Positions 10,700 through 23,346 are shown, numbered from the stretch's first letter. The stretch: DNA of 64,000 nt from Acanthosepion pharaonis (GCA_903632075.3 CAHIKZ030001780.1:1850001-1914000), one strand, 5' to 3'. Numbers and translations: made by a program. Notes: a model not told the origin generated them from the letters alone.

Positions 10700-12370
10700 A
10701 AATCTAGAATATTTAAATGTTAATAAAATACAACAGATTCCAAGGTAATGCATTTTATTCTTGAAGGGGACTTTATTAGACTAATATAATGTTTTTTATT
10801 GATGGAATTATGTCTATGTAGGGAGTGAAAATGAAAATATAAACAAATTTCAGTTATAATTAAACATCGAGAAAAATGCTGAAGATGCACTTAATTCCAT
10901 ATTTTAAATTTCTGGCATCTAATATGTCTAGATGTTTTTTTGAAGAACAAGATTTACATATAATTTTTCCATTTTGTTATCCAACAGAGTGATTTATAGA
11001 ATTTACATACTAGATTCTCTCATATTTAAATGTAAAACACTGTATAATTTAAACAACAAATATTTTATTTACTCTATTTATATTCAGACGATTGTCCTCA
11101 TATTTGTTGCTTTTTTTTTAACTTCAGATATATCAGCCTCACAAATAATTAACTATTTTATTATTTTTATTAAATTATTTACAATTTTCTTTAAACACAA
11201 AAGTGAGTAATTATTCTGAACAGTAAGATAGTGTGTGACAAATTACTATACAAATAAGTATTTATATATTTGTATACAATTTCTTGTTTGACGTAGCATT
11301 AAATCTGAGAATAATACAGGTTTGTTATTCCTTTATTACAGCTATTTAGTTCTATTCATCTCTGAAGTTGTTAAATCAGATATAATAATGCCTAGAAATT
11401 TAAACTGGAAATATCCTTTCACACCATATTAATAGTAAATTGGTTCCACTTCAAGAAATTTCCTGTATTTTTAAATAAGTTGAATTTTATTAGACCAAAT
11501 TAGATTGAAGATTGTCAACAAAATTTAAAAGAGAAAAAATTTAATAAAGAAAAGAAACAAAAACTATGACATAGAAAAAGTAAATTTAGTTTGGGAGGGG
11601 GATGGTCATAAGCACAAAGTACACAAAATCAACTTTTACTACCACTCATTTCATACTTGTTGATATGACATTTTATACTGGTTAGCTCAGCTAATTCCCA
11701 ACAACGCAAGCCATATGGATACTAAACCCAGCAACCATGTAAATGATTGCTGGGATCCCATATTATGCATAGGGATGTTATTCTCTCTCTCTCTCTCTCT
11801 TTCACACAAACAGCATACCGTACTAGCCTAATTTACACATTTGTCTGACAGTATATGCCACTTCATTCAATTTTCTCACTCTCCAGCAGTTTTATCCTAT
11901 TTGAACCCAAGAGAGAATAATATGAAAGCCCTTATCTCTCTAGATATTGTCATAATGTTGTGCTAACAATAAAAGTAACAAAGAAAAAGCTCAATAGTCT
12001 GATCAACAAATAGAACAATCATTACTTTACAGAATATTATGGACAATATTGAATTTGGCATGAGATTCTATGCGAGAAAAGGTGTAAATATTCAATACCC
12101 ATTTGGTGGGTGGGGGCTGATTTTTTCATTACCAGAAGATAAAAAAAAGGTTCACTTTATCTTTTCAAAAATAGAAATGAAAAATATTCTATTTTTTGTT
12201 TCTTGTTTTTCATTCTAAAAGAAGAAAAAGCTCTAAAAACTGCAAAGCAAATAAATAAAAATAAAAAATAAGATAAAATAAATGTAAAAAAGACCACATA
12301 TGGAATCTTCACTTTATAGCACTTTTTGTAAAGTGATAGATAACAAACAAATTTTGCAGGACATTACTAA
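10700..12370. other. AT-rich unique sequence
   Basis: No gene or transposon recognised. Small items: a (CT)n run at 11782-11802 and a 9-bp-stem hairpin CCCAGCAA..TTGCTGGG near 11727-11754. Confidence 0.5.
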
Positions 12371-12374
12371 TGAG

Positions 12375-12455
12375 TTTAATTCTCATTAATCATATATATG
12401 AATTCTACTTAAGATTTGAATTTAAATCCCAATTAGTGCTCAAGGAATAGGTTTG
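12375..12455 (+). repeat. Possible SINE fragment
   Basis: Two B-box-like words, GAGTTTAATTCTCATT and TGAATTTAAATCCC, with AGTGCTC downstream. Too degraded to assign. Confidence 0.25.
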
Positions 12456-12489
12456 ACTGGCAATAACGGAATGTAACTAGTGACACTCC

Positions 12490-14200
12490 TTTCTAGTTTT
12501 ACATATCTGCTAAATATCTGTCCATATGCATACAGTTTGCTACCAGTATAGATTCTTGATTATGCTGTCTTTCCTGAATATGTCAAAGTTGCTGATCAAC
12601 TCTAACAGATTTTTGTGACATACTTTGTTAAATGCATTTACGTAGTCTATAAAACACAAGAACACATCCATCTGCATTTGTATTGCTCTTTCTGATAACA
12701 TTCTGAGCATGAATATTGTGTTCCTTGTTCCCGGTGTCTTGTCTTATCTCTGACCTGATTCTGTTGTGCACTCTATTCATCAGAATTCAGATGATGAGTT
12801 TTGTTATGTGGCTCATAAGGGTGATTGTCCAGTGGAGTTCACATTCATTTGTACCAGGTTTCTTAGGCAGTGCTATTAAAATAGATCTGCTTAGGTCTTC
12901 TGGCATATCACCACTGTTGTAGATTTCATTTATTATTTCAATGATCTTGTATGTTCCCAAATCATCTAAGGCTGACAACATCTCTATTACAATTCTGTCT
13001 GGTCCTGCCACTTTGTTTCTGTTCAATTTGGCTAGTGCAGCTTCCAATTTGGTTTTTAATATTTCTGGTTCATCGATATTTCTGTGTATTGTTGTTTGTT
13101 CTCTTTCGTCGTGGAAGAATCTTTCGATATATTCATTCCATCTCTGAAGTATTTTCTCTTTCTCTAGTATCAGAATTCCATAATTGGATTTTATGCAGCC
13201 TGTTGATGAGCATGTCTTCTATCCTGTTTGTTCCCTTATTTTTTATGCATATCTTCTTTATCAGTGATAATCATTCTTTCTATTTCTGCACATTTTTCAT
13301 TGAGCCACTTCTTTAGCATGCCTGCATTTGTTCCTTTTTTTGTGTGTAGCTTTCTGTATTCCAATCTCGGTCTTAGCATTGTTTTCTGTCTGCTTTGCAT
13401 CATGTCAAGAAATTTGCTATCCATTGGTTTTTTCTTCTTCATCCATTTTCCTTTGAGATGATCTTGTTTGCTGATGTCACTAATAAAGCTTCTCTTAGTG
13501 TGTCTCATTTCAAATTTCCACTTTGTCCCTCATTTTCATATTGTCCATATATTTATCCTTCAGGAGTCTGTTGTATTGCAATTTGGGTGCTACATTAAGC
13601 CTTTTTTAGTTTCCATAGTTTCATTCTTAGTTTACTTATAACAGGATTGCTTCTGCAGTCAGCACACCTAGATAGGTTTTGCAGTGTACAACTGCATTCC
13701 TGAATTTCTTGTTGATGGTTATATAGTCAATTTCATTTTTCATTTCTCCTCCTAGGCTTCTCCATGTTCATAATTGTCTTGGATGTCCTTGGAACCAGGT
13801 GTTGGCTATTACCTGTTCATTTGCCATGTACCATTGGACCTACTTTTCTCCGTGTTCATTGTGGGTTCCTAGTCTGAATTTGCCAGTTATTTTACCATCA
13901 CTTTCCTTGCCTACTTTGGCATTCAGGTCTCCCATTTCTGCATGTCTGGGTTTAGTTTTAATCCAATTCCTTTTTCTCACCATATGCATATATAACCCTG
14001 TGCTTGTCACTGAGAAAATCTCCATTGTTTGGCCACCTAGTTTCACATACTCCTAAAATGTTGACATTTAACCTACTCAGCTCCTGTTCCCGATTTTCCA
14101 ACTGGCCATGGTTGTTTAACATTCTAACATTCCATATCTCAAGAATTATCTTTTGTTTGATGCAAACAGTCACTGAATGATAGTCAAGTGACACCTGCTG
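12490..14200 (-). mobile_element. RTE/BovB-like LINE, endonuclease-RT, broken
   Basis: The most complete retrotransposon here, read on the minus strand. The apurinic endonuclease is at about 13840-14194 (EIWNVRML start, NILGVCETRWP, then GDLNAKVGKESDGKITG in a second frame). A Lys-rich linker at 13236-13508 leads to reverse transcriptase from about 13047 (LNRNKVAGPDRI, SRSILIALPKKPG). Below 12787 the frame breaks but LCFIDYV.AFNKV-like and LYW-like words continue to about 12490, where the copy ends before the catalytic YADD and C-terminal region. This order is that of RTE-clade elements, whose endonuclease part is often mis-annotated as craniofacial development protein 2. At least four frame shifts or stops make it non-functional. 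Confidence 0.88.
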
Positions 14201-14430
14201 TACATGTCACTTCTTACCGGATGAGGAGTAAATTCCAATAGACTTAAGGGGGTTAAGTCTATGGGAATTAACTTCATGCCATTAGCTTTCATTTTTTGTT
14301 TGATAAGTGCTATGATATTTCTTGTGATTGACAGTGAAATAGTTTCCTGTTGCTTTCTCCATGGTAATTTATTGAGATACCACCTCTTGTTAGCTGGGTG
14401 TTGACTCCTCAGAAGTTCTGCCTTTTATTT
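14201..14430 (-). mobile_element. Probable 5' UTR of the RTE-like LINE
   Basis: Lies directly upstream (minus sense) of the endonuclease and shares CCTGTTGC.TTCTCCATGG with repeat E. It contains a near-perfect hairpin at 14232-14268. Assignment to the LINE is by position. Confidence 0.45.
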
Positions 14431-14510
14431 TTTCATCCTACTAGTTTGCAAAAACTTGGAGTGGGGGTATCCAGTTTAGATGCCAACACTCCAGTAGTAG
14501 AGTGTGTGTC

Positions 14511-14516
<6 letters not shown>

Positions 14517-14590
<74 letters not shown>
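14517..14590. repeat. (TA)n(CA)n microsatellite
   Basis: About 32 TA units then CA units. The three open frames across it encode Tyr-Ile repeats and are artefacts. Confidence 0.95.
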
Positions 14591-14599
14591 AACATATAT

Positions 14600-14952
14600 G
14601 CATATGTATATGCTCACATACAGGAGGGAAGAGGGGGTAAGATTTGTACTTCGGGTCACTTATGGGAGAAGACTGTGATGAGTTCAATTTCATTGCCTGA
14701 TACAATTTTTTTTTGTCTCCCTCCCATCTGTTAATGAGAAAAGGGATTAAGGATCAGAGTCAGGAGGGTGGGAGCAGAGGGTAAAATAACTATTAAGTTT
14801 TAACATAGTATAAGTCAAAATTCCCACTCTTTGTAACTGCATCACATATCCCTAGTCAGTCGCCAACAAAAAAAAAAAAAACCTTCATTAAATGTTGTGA
14901 CCTCAACAATTACATTAATACTCATATTATCAGTGAGGATAAAAATACATAC

Positions 14953-14957
<5 letters not shown>
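14600..14957. other. Mixed sequence, nothing recognised
   Basis: Contains G-rich words (GGAGGGTGGGAGCAGAGGG) and an A13 run at about 14869, but no family match. Confidence 0.4.

Positions 14958-14998
<41 letters not shown>
14958..14998. repeat. (TA)n microsatellite
   Basis: About 20 TA units. Confidence 0.95.
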
Positions 14999-14999
<1 letters not shown>

Positions 15000-15004
<5 letters not shown>

Positions 15005-16203
15005 ACAGACTGGAGGAAAACTATAGTTGGTCTTATCCAATACATTTCTTCATCTAGTGGACTATATCAAGGCAAATGTAATGACTTTATTTTATTTTGT
15101 GAATGGTATCTATAAACAGAAGCAAAATGTTAGTTACCCAAAATTTAAAAGACACTCATAAATATTCATCAGGTTAAATTATGTCACTTTGCATCCTCAA
15201 TAATTTAAAAATGTAAAACAAGTATGGTGGCAGAACAAAGAAGAAACAACAGAGATTTAAGAAATAAACGATTGTATTAATGCAAAAATACAACAAATAG
15301 TAAATCGGTAAATGTCTCTTATCAAAAGAAAGAGATAAGTGGAATCGTATAAGTTGTCCACAGAGGCATATGGTTGGAGAGGGAGGGTGAGTTTTGACTT
15401 ACTGTGGACACCTGCTTTTGAGAGTTGTCTTTTGGAGATGGAAAGTCGTATTCTGACGAGCATTGTAAACCCAGGCTGTTATGCCATCTGACTGCCAAAA
15501 ATGTCCCTTTTAATGGGTTTTTATGTCCTCAGACTCAGATTTTCTCAAATTTTTATTTCTTTAGTTGGGAGTGGGTGCTATTGGGAGAAATTCTGGATTG
15601 TATTTTTCTTTGAATGTGCGAGTAAAAATAGAAGCTATGTGCAGTGCCTATGTGCAGTTGATGGAATTTTAGTTCAGTCTTTGGTTTGAAAGCATTCACA
15701 TCTGGCCAGTGGTGGAAATTAGTGTAGCATGAATCAGAAGATCTGGTTTCAGGAAGTATGTAACAAGAGCCAGTAAATATGACAATGAGACCACGAGAAA
15801 GATATCCCATCCTCGTCATCATCAAGACAATTTCAAACTCAAGTTTTTTGTATGTGATGATCCATTCAGCCCATTATAAAAGTCTCTTTTTATTCATTTT
15901 GCGAATCAATGTATTTAGTTTATTTTGTAAAATACGGATTTGCTTCTTGAGGTCTTAGCTGGCTGAATTTCTTATTATAGTCTGTTTGTGTTTACCATGA
16001 GACTATCTGACCAGAGTTATAAAATGGTTTAAATCATCCAGACAATTTATTAAAGATTACAAGAGCAAATGAATAAAAGATTTAACCTAGAAAAATCCTT
16101 GAAGAGATAAGAGGAAGTCATGGGGGTGGGGAAAAAAACAAAAAGATGTCAACCTAATGAGCAGATCAAATTTATATCATCATTTAATATAAAAGAATTT
16201 CAT

Positions 16204-16205
<2 letters not shown>
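15000..16205. other. Moderately AT-rich unique sequence
   Basis: Several 60-90 codon overlapping open frames lie at 15257-15825 on both strands. None shows a domain, a family signature or paired splice sites, so no gene is called. 15390-15830 is less AT-rich than its surroundings and could hide a diverged transposon. Confidence 0.4.
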
Positions 16206-16207
<2 letters not shown>

Positions 16208-16269
<62 letters not shown>

Positions 16270-16315
16270 AAAAAAAGTAAAACATGTGATGCACACACAC
16301 ATACACACACACACA
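16208..16315. repeat. (TA)n(TG)n then (CA)n microsatellite
   Basis: About 45 bp TA, 18 bp TG, a short non-repetitive spacer, then CA units. Confidence 0.9.
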
Positions 16316-16388
16316 TAATACATCTATACATACTGGCCAGATACAGACAATTTAACATATAAACACACACATATATATACACATTCCC

Positions 16389-16390
<2 letters not shown>

Positions 16391-16435
<45 letters not shown>

Positions 16436-16483
16436 CATACACACAACACACATATACTATACATATACACATATCAGCACACT

Positions 16484-16537
<54 letters not shown>

Positions 16538-16590
16538 ATGTATGTATATATATATATATACACACACCATACATACATACCAGTACACAT
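16391..16590. repeat. Compound TA/CA/TATG microsatellite cluster
   Basis: Two TA arrays (16391-16431 and 16487-16526) are linked by CACATA-rich sequence and followed by TG, TATG and TA units. The 141-codon minus-strand open frame across it is a Tyr-Ile/Cys-Val repeat artefact. Confidence 0.9.
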
Positions 16591-16599
16591 ATATACATA

Positions 16600-17475
16600 T
16601 ATAAGAAAACAATTATAAATCCAGACATGCAAAGTAATTATATGACAGCAAAAAAAATACAAAGTAAAATTCTATGAGTGCAAAATAAATATATGCCAGA
16701 AAAATAAATACAAAATAATTCTATTTTTAAGATAATTTAAATCTGTTTTTTATGGCAACATTTAAATATGATTTTGTTTGTCTATATAATAGTCCGACTA
16801 ATGTAAATACTGCAATGATTTTGTTTCTTTGGTTCAATAGCTGGTTTGTATTTTTATATTTAACTATTTTAATTTTTCCATCCAGGTAAAAATTACAACT
16901 ATTTCTGAAACTGCTAGAGGTTTGGAATCTTCCATTCTATCTGTAGGCTTGAAATTTCTATCCTTTAATTTCCAGAAATGTTTGGAAAGAGCTGTTTCGT
17001 GTTTTAGATAAGGGTTAGAGAAAGAATGCTTGTTATAGTAGAATCTCTGCTTCTAAATACCAGCAGAAATTCTAATATATACTATTTTATGGTATGCATT
17101 TTCTTTGGGGAAAATGGTTGCTTGGTATATAACATTTTTGGATTGGCATATACCTTCAACTGGGCAGTTGTTTTTGTTTCTACAGTTACAAGGTGGTTTG
17201 CTATCTGGTTAGTTATTGGTATAAAATTTGTTTAATATTTTATTATTATGTTTATTATCATTAATTCACCATTCTATAACTCTGGTCTGATGAGGCTGTT
17301 GTCCATCTGAAATACGTTATTACCAAACTCTTTAATAATGTATTGAGTTTTTCCTTTGATGTATATCATAATACTCTGTATTTTGATTCACTGAGCTCTC
17401 TTCATAGATTTATCTTTTCTAATATTTTGTATTAAAAAGACCTATTTCGATTATCCTTACCACTTACAGATTTTA

Positions 17476-17478
<3 letters not shown>
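16600..17478. other. AT-rich unique sequence, nothing recognised
   Basis: The 69-codon plus-strand open frame at 17026-17235 is hydrophobic but lacks any recognisable signature. Confidence 0.45.

Positions 17479-17539
<61 letters not shown>
17479..17539. repeat. (TA)n microsatellite
   Basis: About 30 TA units, ending about 50 bp upstream of the LINE at 17590. Confidence 0.95.
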
Positions 17540-17545
<6 letters not shown>

Positions 17546-17589
17546 TATCTGAGAAGATTGATAATATCTTGATTCAATTTCCCTTTCAT

Positions 17590-18845
17590 ATCTGCAGTGA
17601 CTTCAATATCAACCATAAGAATGGCTAATTCATCTCAACAAAACTGAGAACCTACTCATGTCCCAGACATGATGGCACATCAGGCAAACCTCCTCGACCT
17701 CTTCCTAATGTCCTGCCCTGTAAATGCTTAGCAAAAGTTTTATCTCCACTAGGAATGTCAGACCCTAACCCTAATTAGTGCCCAGATTGATGCCAAACCT
17801 AAAGCATCCCCTGATGTACTGTTCCATAGAACGAGTTTTTGCTATGTGAAGGCAGACTGGGACAGCTTTCAATCCTACATAATGGATGCTCCCCTCCTAA
17901 CCTTCTTCAAGCATGCTGCCTCATAAACTGCTGCCCTTGTCACTGACTGGATCCATTCTGGAATGGAGAGTTTTATACCAACCCCTGAAATTCCAGCAAG
18001 AAACAAGCAGTCAACTGTGGTTCACCCCTGAATGTGTGGCATCTATAACTCACTGCTACTTTAACATCTCTATCACAAGGAGTGATGTAGTTCAGCATTC
18101 AGTACATTTAGAACTGCCTGCAAATCACTGCAAAAATGTTCTGAAAATTGTAAAGTGCATGTACGCATGAGCAGTCCAGAGCAAGGTTGAAAAGAAATAA
18201 ATTGGGTCACCAACCAAATCATGAAAAGCAGTAAATCAGCTGTGCCCACAATTATAAACGACTCTGAAGTTTTATCTTCAAGACAGGAACGTCTTTGTCT
18301 CAAACTCAACATTAGATGACAAAAATCATCCTCTCCCCAAGTTCACATGTCTGAAAACAATCTCAATAATTACAGCATGAGAAGTCTAGAGACTTAACAA
18401 AAGCTTTGAACCTAAGAAAACCACTGCTTGAGACAAAATTCCAGTGGTTGTCCTTAAGAATATCAACCTAGAATTATCCCCAATCCTAGCAAAGTTTTTC
18501 AACTGCTGTTTGAAGGAGAAATCATTCCTAAGCCTGTTTGAGGTGTCAAGTGTATGCCTGGTTTTCAAGAACATAGATGCGTGATCTTCCCCATCCAGTA
18601 CAGGCACATCAGTCTCCTCAGTATTATCAGTAAACTTTTTGAGGCCATAATCAATAATAATGTCATCAAGCACCTAGAGAAAAACAACTTCTTGTGATGA
18701 GCAGTATACCTCAAGGACTATAGCATTAGATATCACAAAGGCCTTCAAAAAGATGTGGGGAAAAGGTTTACTACACAAGCTTTCCAGTTATGGAATCACT
18801 GGAGGGCTTTTCTTGATTATAAAATCCTTCCTAACAGGTAGGTCC
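17590..18845 (+). mobile_element. I/Jockey-type LINE, endonuclease-RT fragment
   Basis: Plus-sense, many stops and frameshifts. In order I can read an endonuclease end (CSDFNINHKEWLIH, then NLLDLFLMSCP, close to the DFN..H..W and LDL.L motifs of non-LTR endonucleases), a connecting region (TSFCYVKADWDSF), and early reverse transcriptase (YRHISLLSIISKLFEAII, the RPISLLP-type motif). It runs on to LSSYGITGGLFLIIKSFLTG at about 18780, then stops abruptly at the mariner fragment. The YADD region is missing. It may be the 5' portion of the same family as LINE A, whose 3' ends are common here. Confidence 0.82.
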
Positions 18846-19011
18846 CTAAAGTCATCTGGAGAGCGTGGTTGAAACCAATGGAAATTTTATTGACTAAATT
18901 GACTCTTTAGTATTGCAAAATATTTTTGTATAATTTTGACAAATATATCTGTTAAAATGAGATGTTAGCATTATTTTCAATTTAGACGACAATTTATCCA
19001 TCGCACCACAT
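18846..19011 (+). mobile_element. Mariner-type 3' end with terminal repeat
   Basis: Aligns with the right end of the element at 41466-42340 (CTGGAG, TTGAA.CCAATGG, TTTTGTATAATTTTG, AAAATGAGATGTTAGC). It ends in a terminal repeat whose complement reads GTGCGATGGATAAATTGTC. It is joined directly to the preceding LINE. Confidence 0.7.
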
Positions 19012-19167
<156 letters not shown>

Positions 19168-19169
19168 GC

Positions 19170-20790
19170 AATTTAAAATCATTCATCCTGTCACCTCATC
19201 AGTTTTTTTCTTGACTCATGAGAATTTCGGTTATACGTTGATTTACTGGTTTGCATTAAGTGCATTTGTAAATTATTTTTTGTAATGAATTAACTTAGTG
19301 ATAAAAAAGTTAGAAGACATAAGGATTTCTACAAAATCTAAGTTTACAATAAATGATGGGAGATTGCACAAAAGAAAGCTAAAAGAATTGCAAAGAGAAA
19401 AAGGTTGTGAAAATAAGCATTAAAAATAATTGGTTTGCTTTGTGAATGAATGAATTAAGATATTTCCCACAGATTACAAAGGTCAAGGTTCAAACCAGGT
19501 GAAAACTAGCATTTTGAATGCTGATTTTCTAGGCAGATCTGCCTTGCATGGAGGACAAGCATAAGCAAATGTTTCTTGATCTATTTAGTTCTAAGCTATA
19601 CTAAACAAAGTTTGGATGTGTAAGGTGAACAGTTATTTCCCAATCTGTTTTGAATTCAAGGTTTTCCATCTGATAGGTTAGTTGCCAATCAAAGCCAGTG
19701 GACCCAGGCTTCCCTGATATTTTAAAAGTATTTTTACAAAAGAAATACCAATGACCTTTGGTGAAATTTAAGTGAAAATCTGGTTGGCCTATCAAGTTCA
19801 AATTCTAGCCAAGGTCATTGCATTTGCTTTTATGAAGTAGCAAGGTAGACTGGTTGCCAATCAATACTGAAGAAACCAAACAAGATGATTTAGATGGCTT
19901 ATTTTATTGGCACACTAACATCCAAGGCTCATTTTATGCCGAATCAGGTAGTTCTAAGATTTGTCTTTATTTTGTGTATTTGGCAGACAAATTCTTTCAT
20001 AAGTTATTATATAAAGGTGGAGATGTAATTTGGTTATAGTTGATTTTGTAGCCAGGTGTTTATTCGTTTCCTTTTTATATTTTGTGGTAGAGTTTTATTA
20101 CCTTTAAGAATTCTAGAATGGTGTTGGGTTTGACATTCTCAAAGAGGCCCCTAAGTTTGGGGACATTGTAAAAGAATTTTTGTATAGGTGCCAGTTTTTT
20201 GCAGTTAATCCCAAAATGTTTGACAGTACTTCTTGGTAGTTTGGGCATTTTGGAGGGTCTTAATTTTTTAGGAGGAAGGAGTGCACCCTAATCAGACTAA
20301 GCTAACTTAATACCAATCAGAATACATTTTTAAAAAATACATCAAAATATTTTTTTAAAAAATACTCATTCTGTTGTTGATTTTTCTATCAGTTATTTCA
20401 GTGTGGAGACATTAATCCCCAAAGAGGATTAAAGCTTTGTAACTAGAAATAATTGGTGGGCATTCAAGGATAATCTATCTGAACAGAGAAGTCAATACAA
20501 CTCTTTTTTTGTTCAAGTCTCAGACCATTTGATGATCTGCCATATCTGCCATGATTATTTTGCTGCTAATGGCAAATGTGGGCAATTTTACAAGTATTAA
20601 ATTTTGCCTTGGTTTCAATCTAGAAAATACTTACTTTTATCAAATTGATGGTTACCTTTTCAACTCTCATTAGTGATCTATTTTTCCATTTTAATGAGCT
20701 TTATGAAATTCAGTTGACTATCCACAAGTTTAGAAATATTTCCATTTTAAAAAGAAAAGAAAGTAAGTATATAAATGGCAGAGAGTCTGC
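19170..20790. other. AT-rich sequence with an unassigned open frame
   Basis: A 66-codon minus-strand frame at 19601-19801 reads like ordinary protein (GHWYFFCKNTFKISGKPG) but has no domain, start context or splice logic I can support. GGTTG/AGTTGCCAATCAA occurs inverted near 19675 and 19850. Nothing else recognised. Confidence 0.4.
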
Positions 20791-20794
20791 TTTA

Positions 20795-21235
20795 GTAGTT
20801 TTTCTTTAGTGGCATATCAAAACTTTTATGGGTTATTTAATGCCAAAATCTAAATAAAAAAAATTCAATGTGTATAGTCGATTCAAGAGAATGACATTAT
20901 TTCATGATTAAAATTAAATTTAAAATTACTTAGCTGCAATTTTTTTAAACCAAATCTTACAAAATCAAATGAGGTGTGAAAACTTGTTTCTCCGTACAAG
21001 AAATGAGATTCATCATAAGAAATTGTTTTTTTTTCGTTTGTTTTTTGACAATACATGCTATGTCTTCAATTTAACTACTAAAATGTAATGTTGGTCATTT
21101 TTTTATGAAAATATATTGATAATATTTTTACTATAAAAATGTATTTTTATACATTCCTCGTGTTTTGATTTTTGTTTAGAGGGTTCACTATTGGCTTATA
21201 ACTGGGACCCTAACAGGTGCTACCATCTTGAGTCA
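20795..21235 (+). mobile_element. Unclassified interspersed element D
   Basis: Conserved blocks, in order: GTGGCATATCAAAAC, GGGTTATTTAATGCCAAAAT, ACAAGAAATGAGATTCATCA, GTAATGTTGGTCATTTTTTT and CTGGGACCCTAACAGGTGCT. The same blocks recur inverted at 22445-22745, and the outer ones in direct orientation at 28655-28955. No coding content; a non-autonomous DNA transposon is the likeliest reading. Confidence 0.65.
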
Positions 21236-21239
21236 GGAT

Positions 21240-21868
21240 CTAAGACGTGGTTCCACACATCCTCAAAACCTCCAATCTCCTGATCAGAGGCCTTGCTGCT
21301 GAATTTATCATCATACCCAAGACTACCAAGTGAGAGAGATATAGTTAAATGAAAGTAACAAGTAGACACCAAGTTAGATTTTTGTATTGATGAGTTTCAT
21401 GTTTATAATGATGTTAAATGTTTCAAAAGGCAAGAAGAGATTATCTTGTGACAAGTAAATTAGATTAGATCTGATTATAAATTAATCTAGTCATATACAT
21501 TGCAGTTTTGTGTTTCCTTGTAAAAAGAATAAAAATCATTTTACCAGAGTTTGATTGAAAAGATTTTCCATAAAATAAGATTCAAAGTTTTAAAATTGTA
21601 TTTATATATTTGTAATTATTAAATATTAAAAGAAAAAAAAATTAATAAATAAAAAAGCTAAAATGATTCAATATATTTAATATCAAATCAAGGCTTTTAT
21701 CAAAAAGAAAAGACTTATTGAACAATAGTAAAGATCCTGGACATTATAATTTTTAAAAACCGAAAACAAACCAGACCCAAACTTGCTTGTGTATATAAAA
21801 CACAAAAAAGTGATTTTCTAAAAAAATATATAGTGAGAGCAAAATATTTCTATATGATGAAATTTTTG
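21240..21868. other. Region between element D and LINE A
   Basis: 21180-21340 is less AT-rich and may still belong to element D; the rest is AT-rich with no match. Confidence 0.4.
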
Positions 21869-22130
21869 TTTTTTAATCATTTCACCCTCCCCCAAGCAAG
21901 GCAGGAATGCCACTAGTGTGCAGTGGTGTGTGTGGGGAGGTTACAGACAGTGAAAGTAAGAGAAAAACTGAGTGTAGGGAGGATTGAGGAAAGGACAAAA
22001 GATAGAAGATGACTATTAACATTGCATTTAAATTTTTGAAGATTGTAGTTATCATGGAAACAAGTAAACAGAAGGGAGTTCCACAGATAGGATGTATGAG
22101 GAAAGAAACTGTTGGGGTAGAAGTAAAAGT
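21869..22130 (-). mobile_element. LINE family A, 3' end
   Basis: Tail complement TTTTTAATCATTTCACCCTC at the start, then the AACATTGCATTTAAATTTTTG and GGGAGTTCCACAGA segments that encode the WNSLP-type C-terminus on the minus strand. The copy fades out near 22130. Confidence 0.7.
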
Positions 22131-22444
22131 TGCATTTTAAAAGTAACAGGGTTAATATCTTTTTGGATATTTTGTGGGGAGAAGTAAAGACCTGTGTGTT
22201 ATTGGAATTTGTTGGGTGATAGAGTAAATAAAGTCATCCTTTCCAGGAGATTAAGATATTTACAAAAACACATTTTGAAAGGAAAGGTCATAAGGAAACT
22301 TACATTTTTTTTTTCTTTTTCTCAGGAAAAATCTATAAATTTTTAAGATTTAATTTTTAAAATTCATATTTGATACAGATCCACAGACATTTACTGAAGG
22401 TGGACATTTGAACTGCTAAAATCCTTCAGAAATATTCATATTTA

Positions 22445-22745
22445 TATTAAAAAAAAAAATGACCAACAATACATTTTTGTAGTAAAATTAAAGACATATG
22501 CATTATCAAAAAACAAATAAAAAAAAATCAATTTTTTATGATGAATCTCATTTCTTGTTAAGGAGAAACAAGTTTTCACTCCTCATGTGATTTTGTAAGA
22601 TTTAGTTTAAAAAAAGAATGCAACTAAGTAATTTTGAATTTAATCATAAAATAATGTTGTTCTCTTGAGAATTAATTATAAACTTTGAATTTTTAGATTT
22701 AGATTATGTTATTAAATAATCCATAAATGTTTGCACTTGATTAAT
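22445..22745 (-). mobile_element. Element D, inverted copy
   Basis: Reverse complement of about 20823-21112, at roughly 80-85% similarity by eye, including AACAAGAAATGAGATTCATC. Together with the plus copy it brackets about 1.3 kb containing a LINE tail. Confidence 0.7.
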
Positions 22746-23002
22746 ACATTTCAGTGTTCCAAATGTTACAGACCTAGAAGTGACAGTTAAGAAGTAGTGT
22801 GTTTGGTTAGACATGAAACCAATTTTTTAAAGCTTTTTAACCAGTCTATTAGTTCAAAGAAAAACAACAAATAAAAATGATAATTTTAATTATCATATTT
22901 TAAGACAAAAATAAAGCAAAGAATTTTTCTCATTTCAAATAAGAAATGCTTAAAATAATTATAGAACATATTTTCTATGATAGTGTTTATTTTTTCTAAA
23001 TG

Positions 23003-23003
<1 letters not shown>

Positions 23004-23067
<64 letters not shown>

Positions 23068-23100
23068 TAGATAGAGATAGATAGATAGATAGAGAGACAG
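23004..23100. repeat. (TA)n(GA)n(GATA)n compound microsatellite
   Basis: About 38 bp TA, 24 bp GA, then GATA/GA units to about 23098. Confidence 0.95.
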
Positions 23101-23345
23101 AGTGCAGCAGAAATAACTCCTACATATAGTTCCCAGAAATAATTCCTGCATGATAAGACATTAGCTTGATGAAGACACCATTGTCACTCCAGATCATCTA
23201 AAGATTGTGTTAAGGCATGAAACAGATTGTCACCACTCTGTGTTGACCTCAGTGTCCACTTTTATATCTACATACACTCTATCGCTGATATTGAACACTT
23301 TTACTAAAAAAATATAGCATACCTTAAAAGTATATTTTTATCACA
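23095..23345 (+). mobile_element. Interspersed element F
   Basis: Head GTGCAGCAGAAATAACTCC and GATGAAGACACCATTGTCAC, as at 61697-61815. Then GCATGAAACAGATTG, a block ending GTCCACTTTTATATCTACAT, and CTGATATTGAACACTTTTAC, as at 32911-33118. It ends straight into a CA/TA array. Confidence 0.6.
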
Positions 23346-23346
23346 T

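Noticed and set aside
11720..11760. Short hairpin CCCAGCAA..TTGCTGGG
   Set aside because: A 9-bp stem with a mismatch is common by chance in 64 kb.
12716..13598. Plus-strand frames of 67-121 codons
   Set aside because: Antisense shadows of the minus-strand RTE-like LINE, which explains the coding-like composition.
15257..15825. Cluster of 60-90 codon frames on both strands
   Set aside because: No motifs, no paired splice sites, and overlaps typical of chance frames in less AT-rich DNA.
16203..16662. Open frames of 141 and 62 codons (minus)
   Set aside because: They encode Tyr-Ile and Cys-Val repeats from TA/CA microsatellites.
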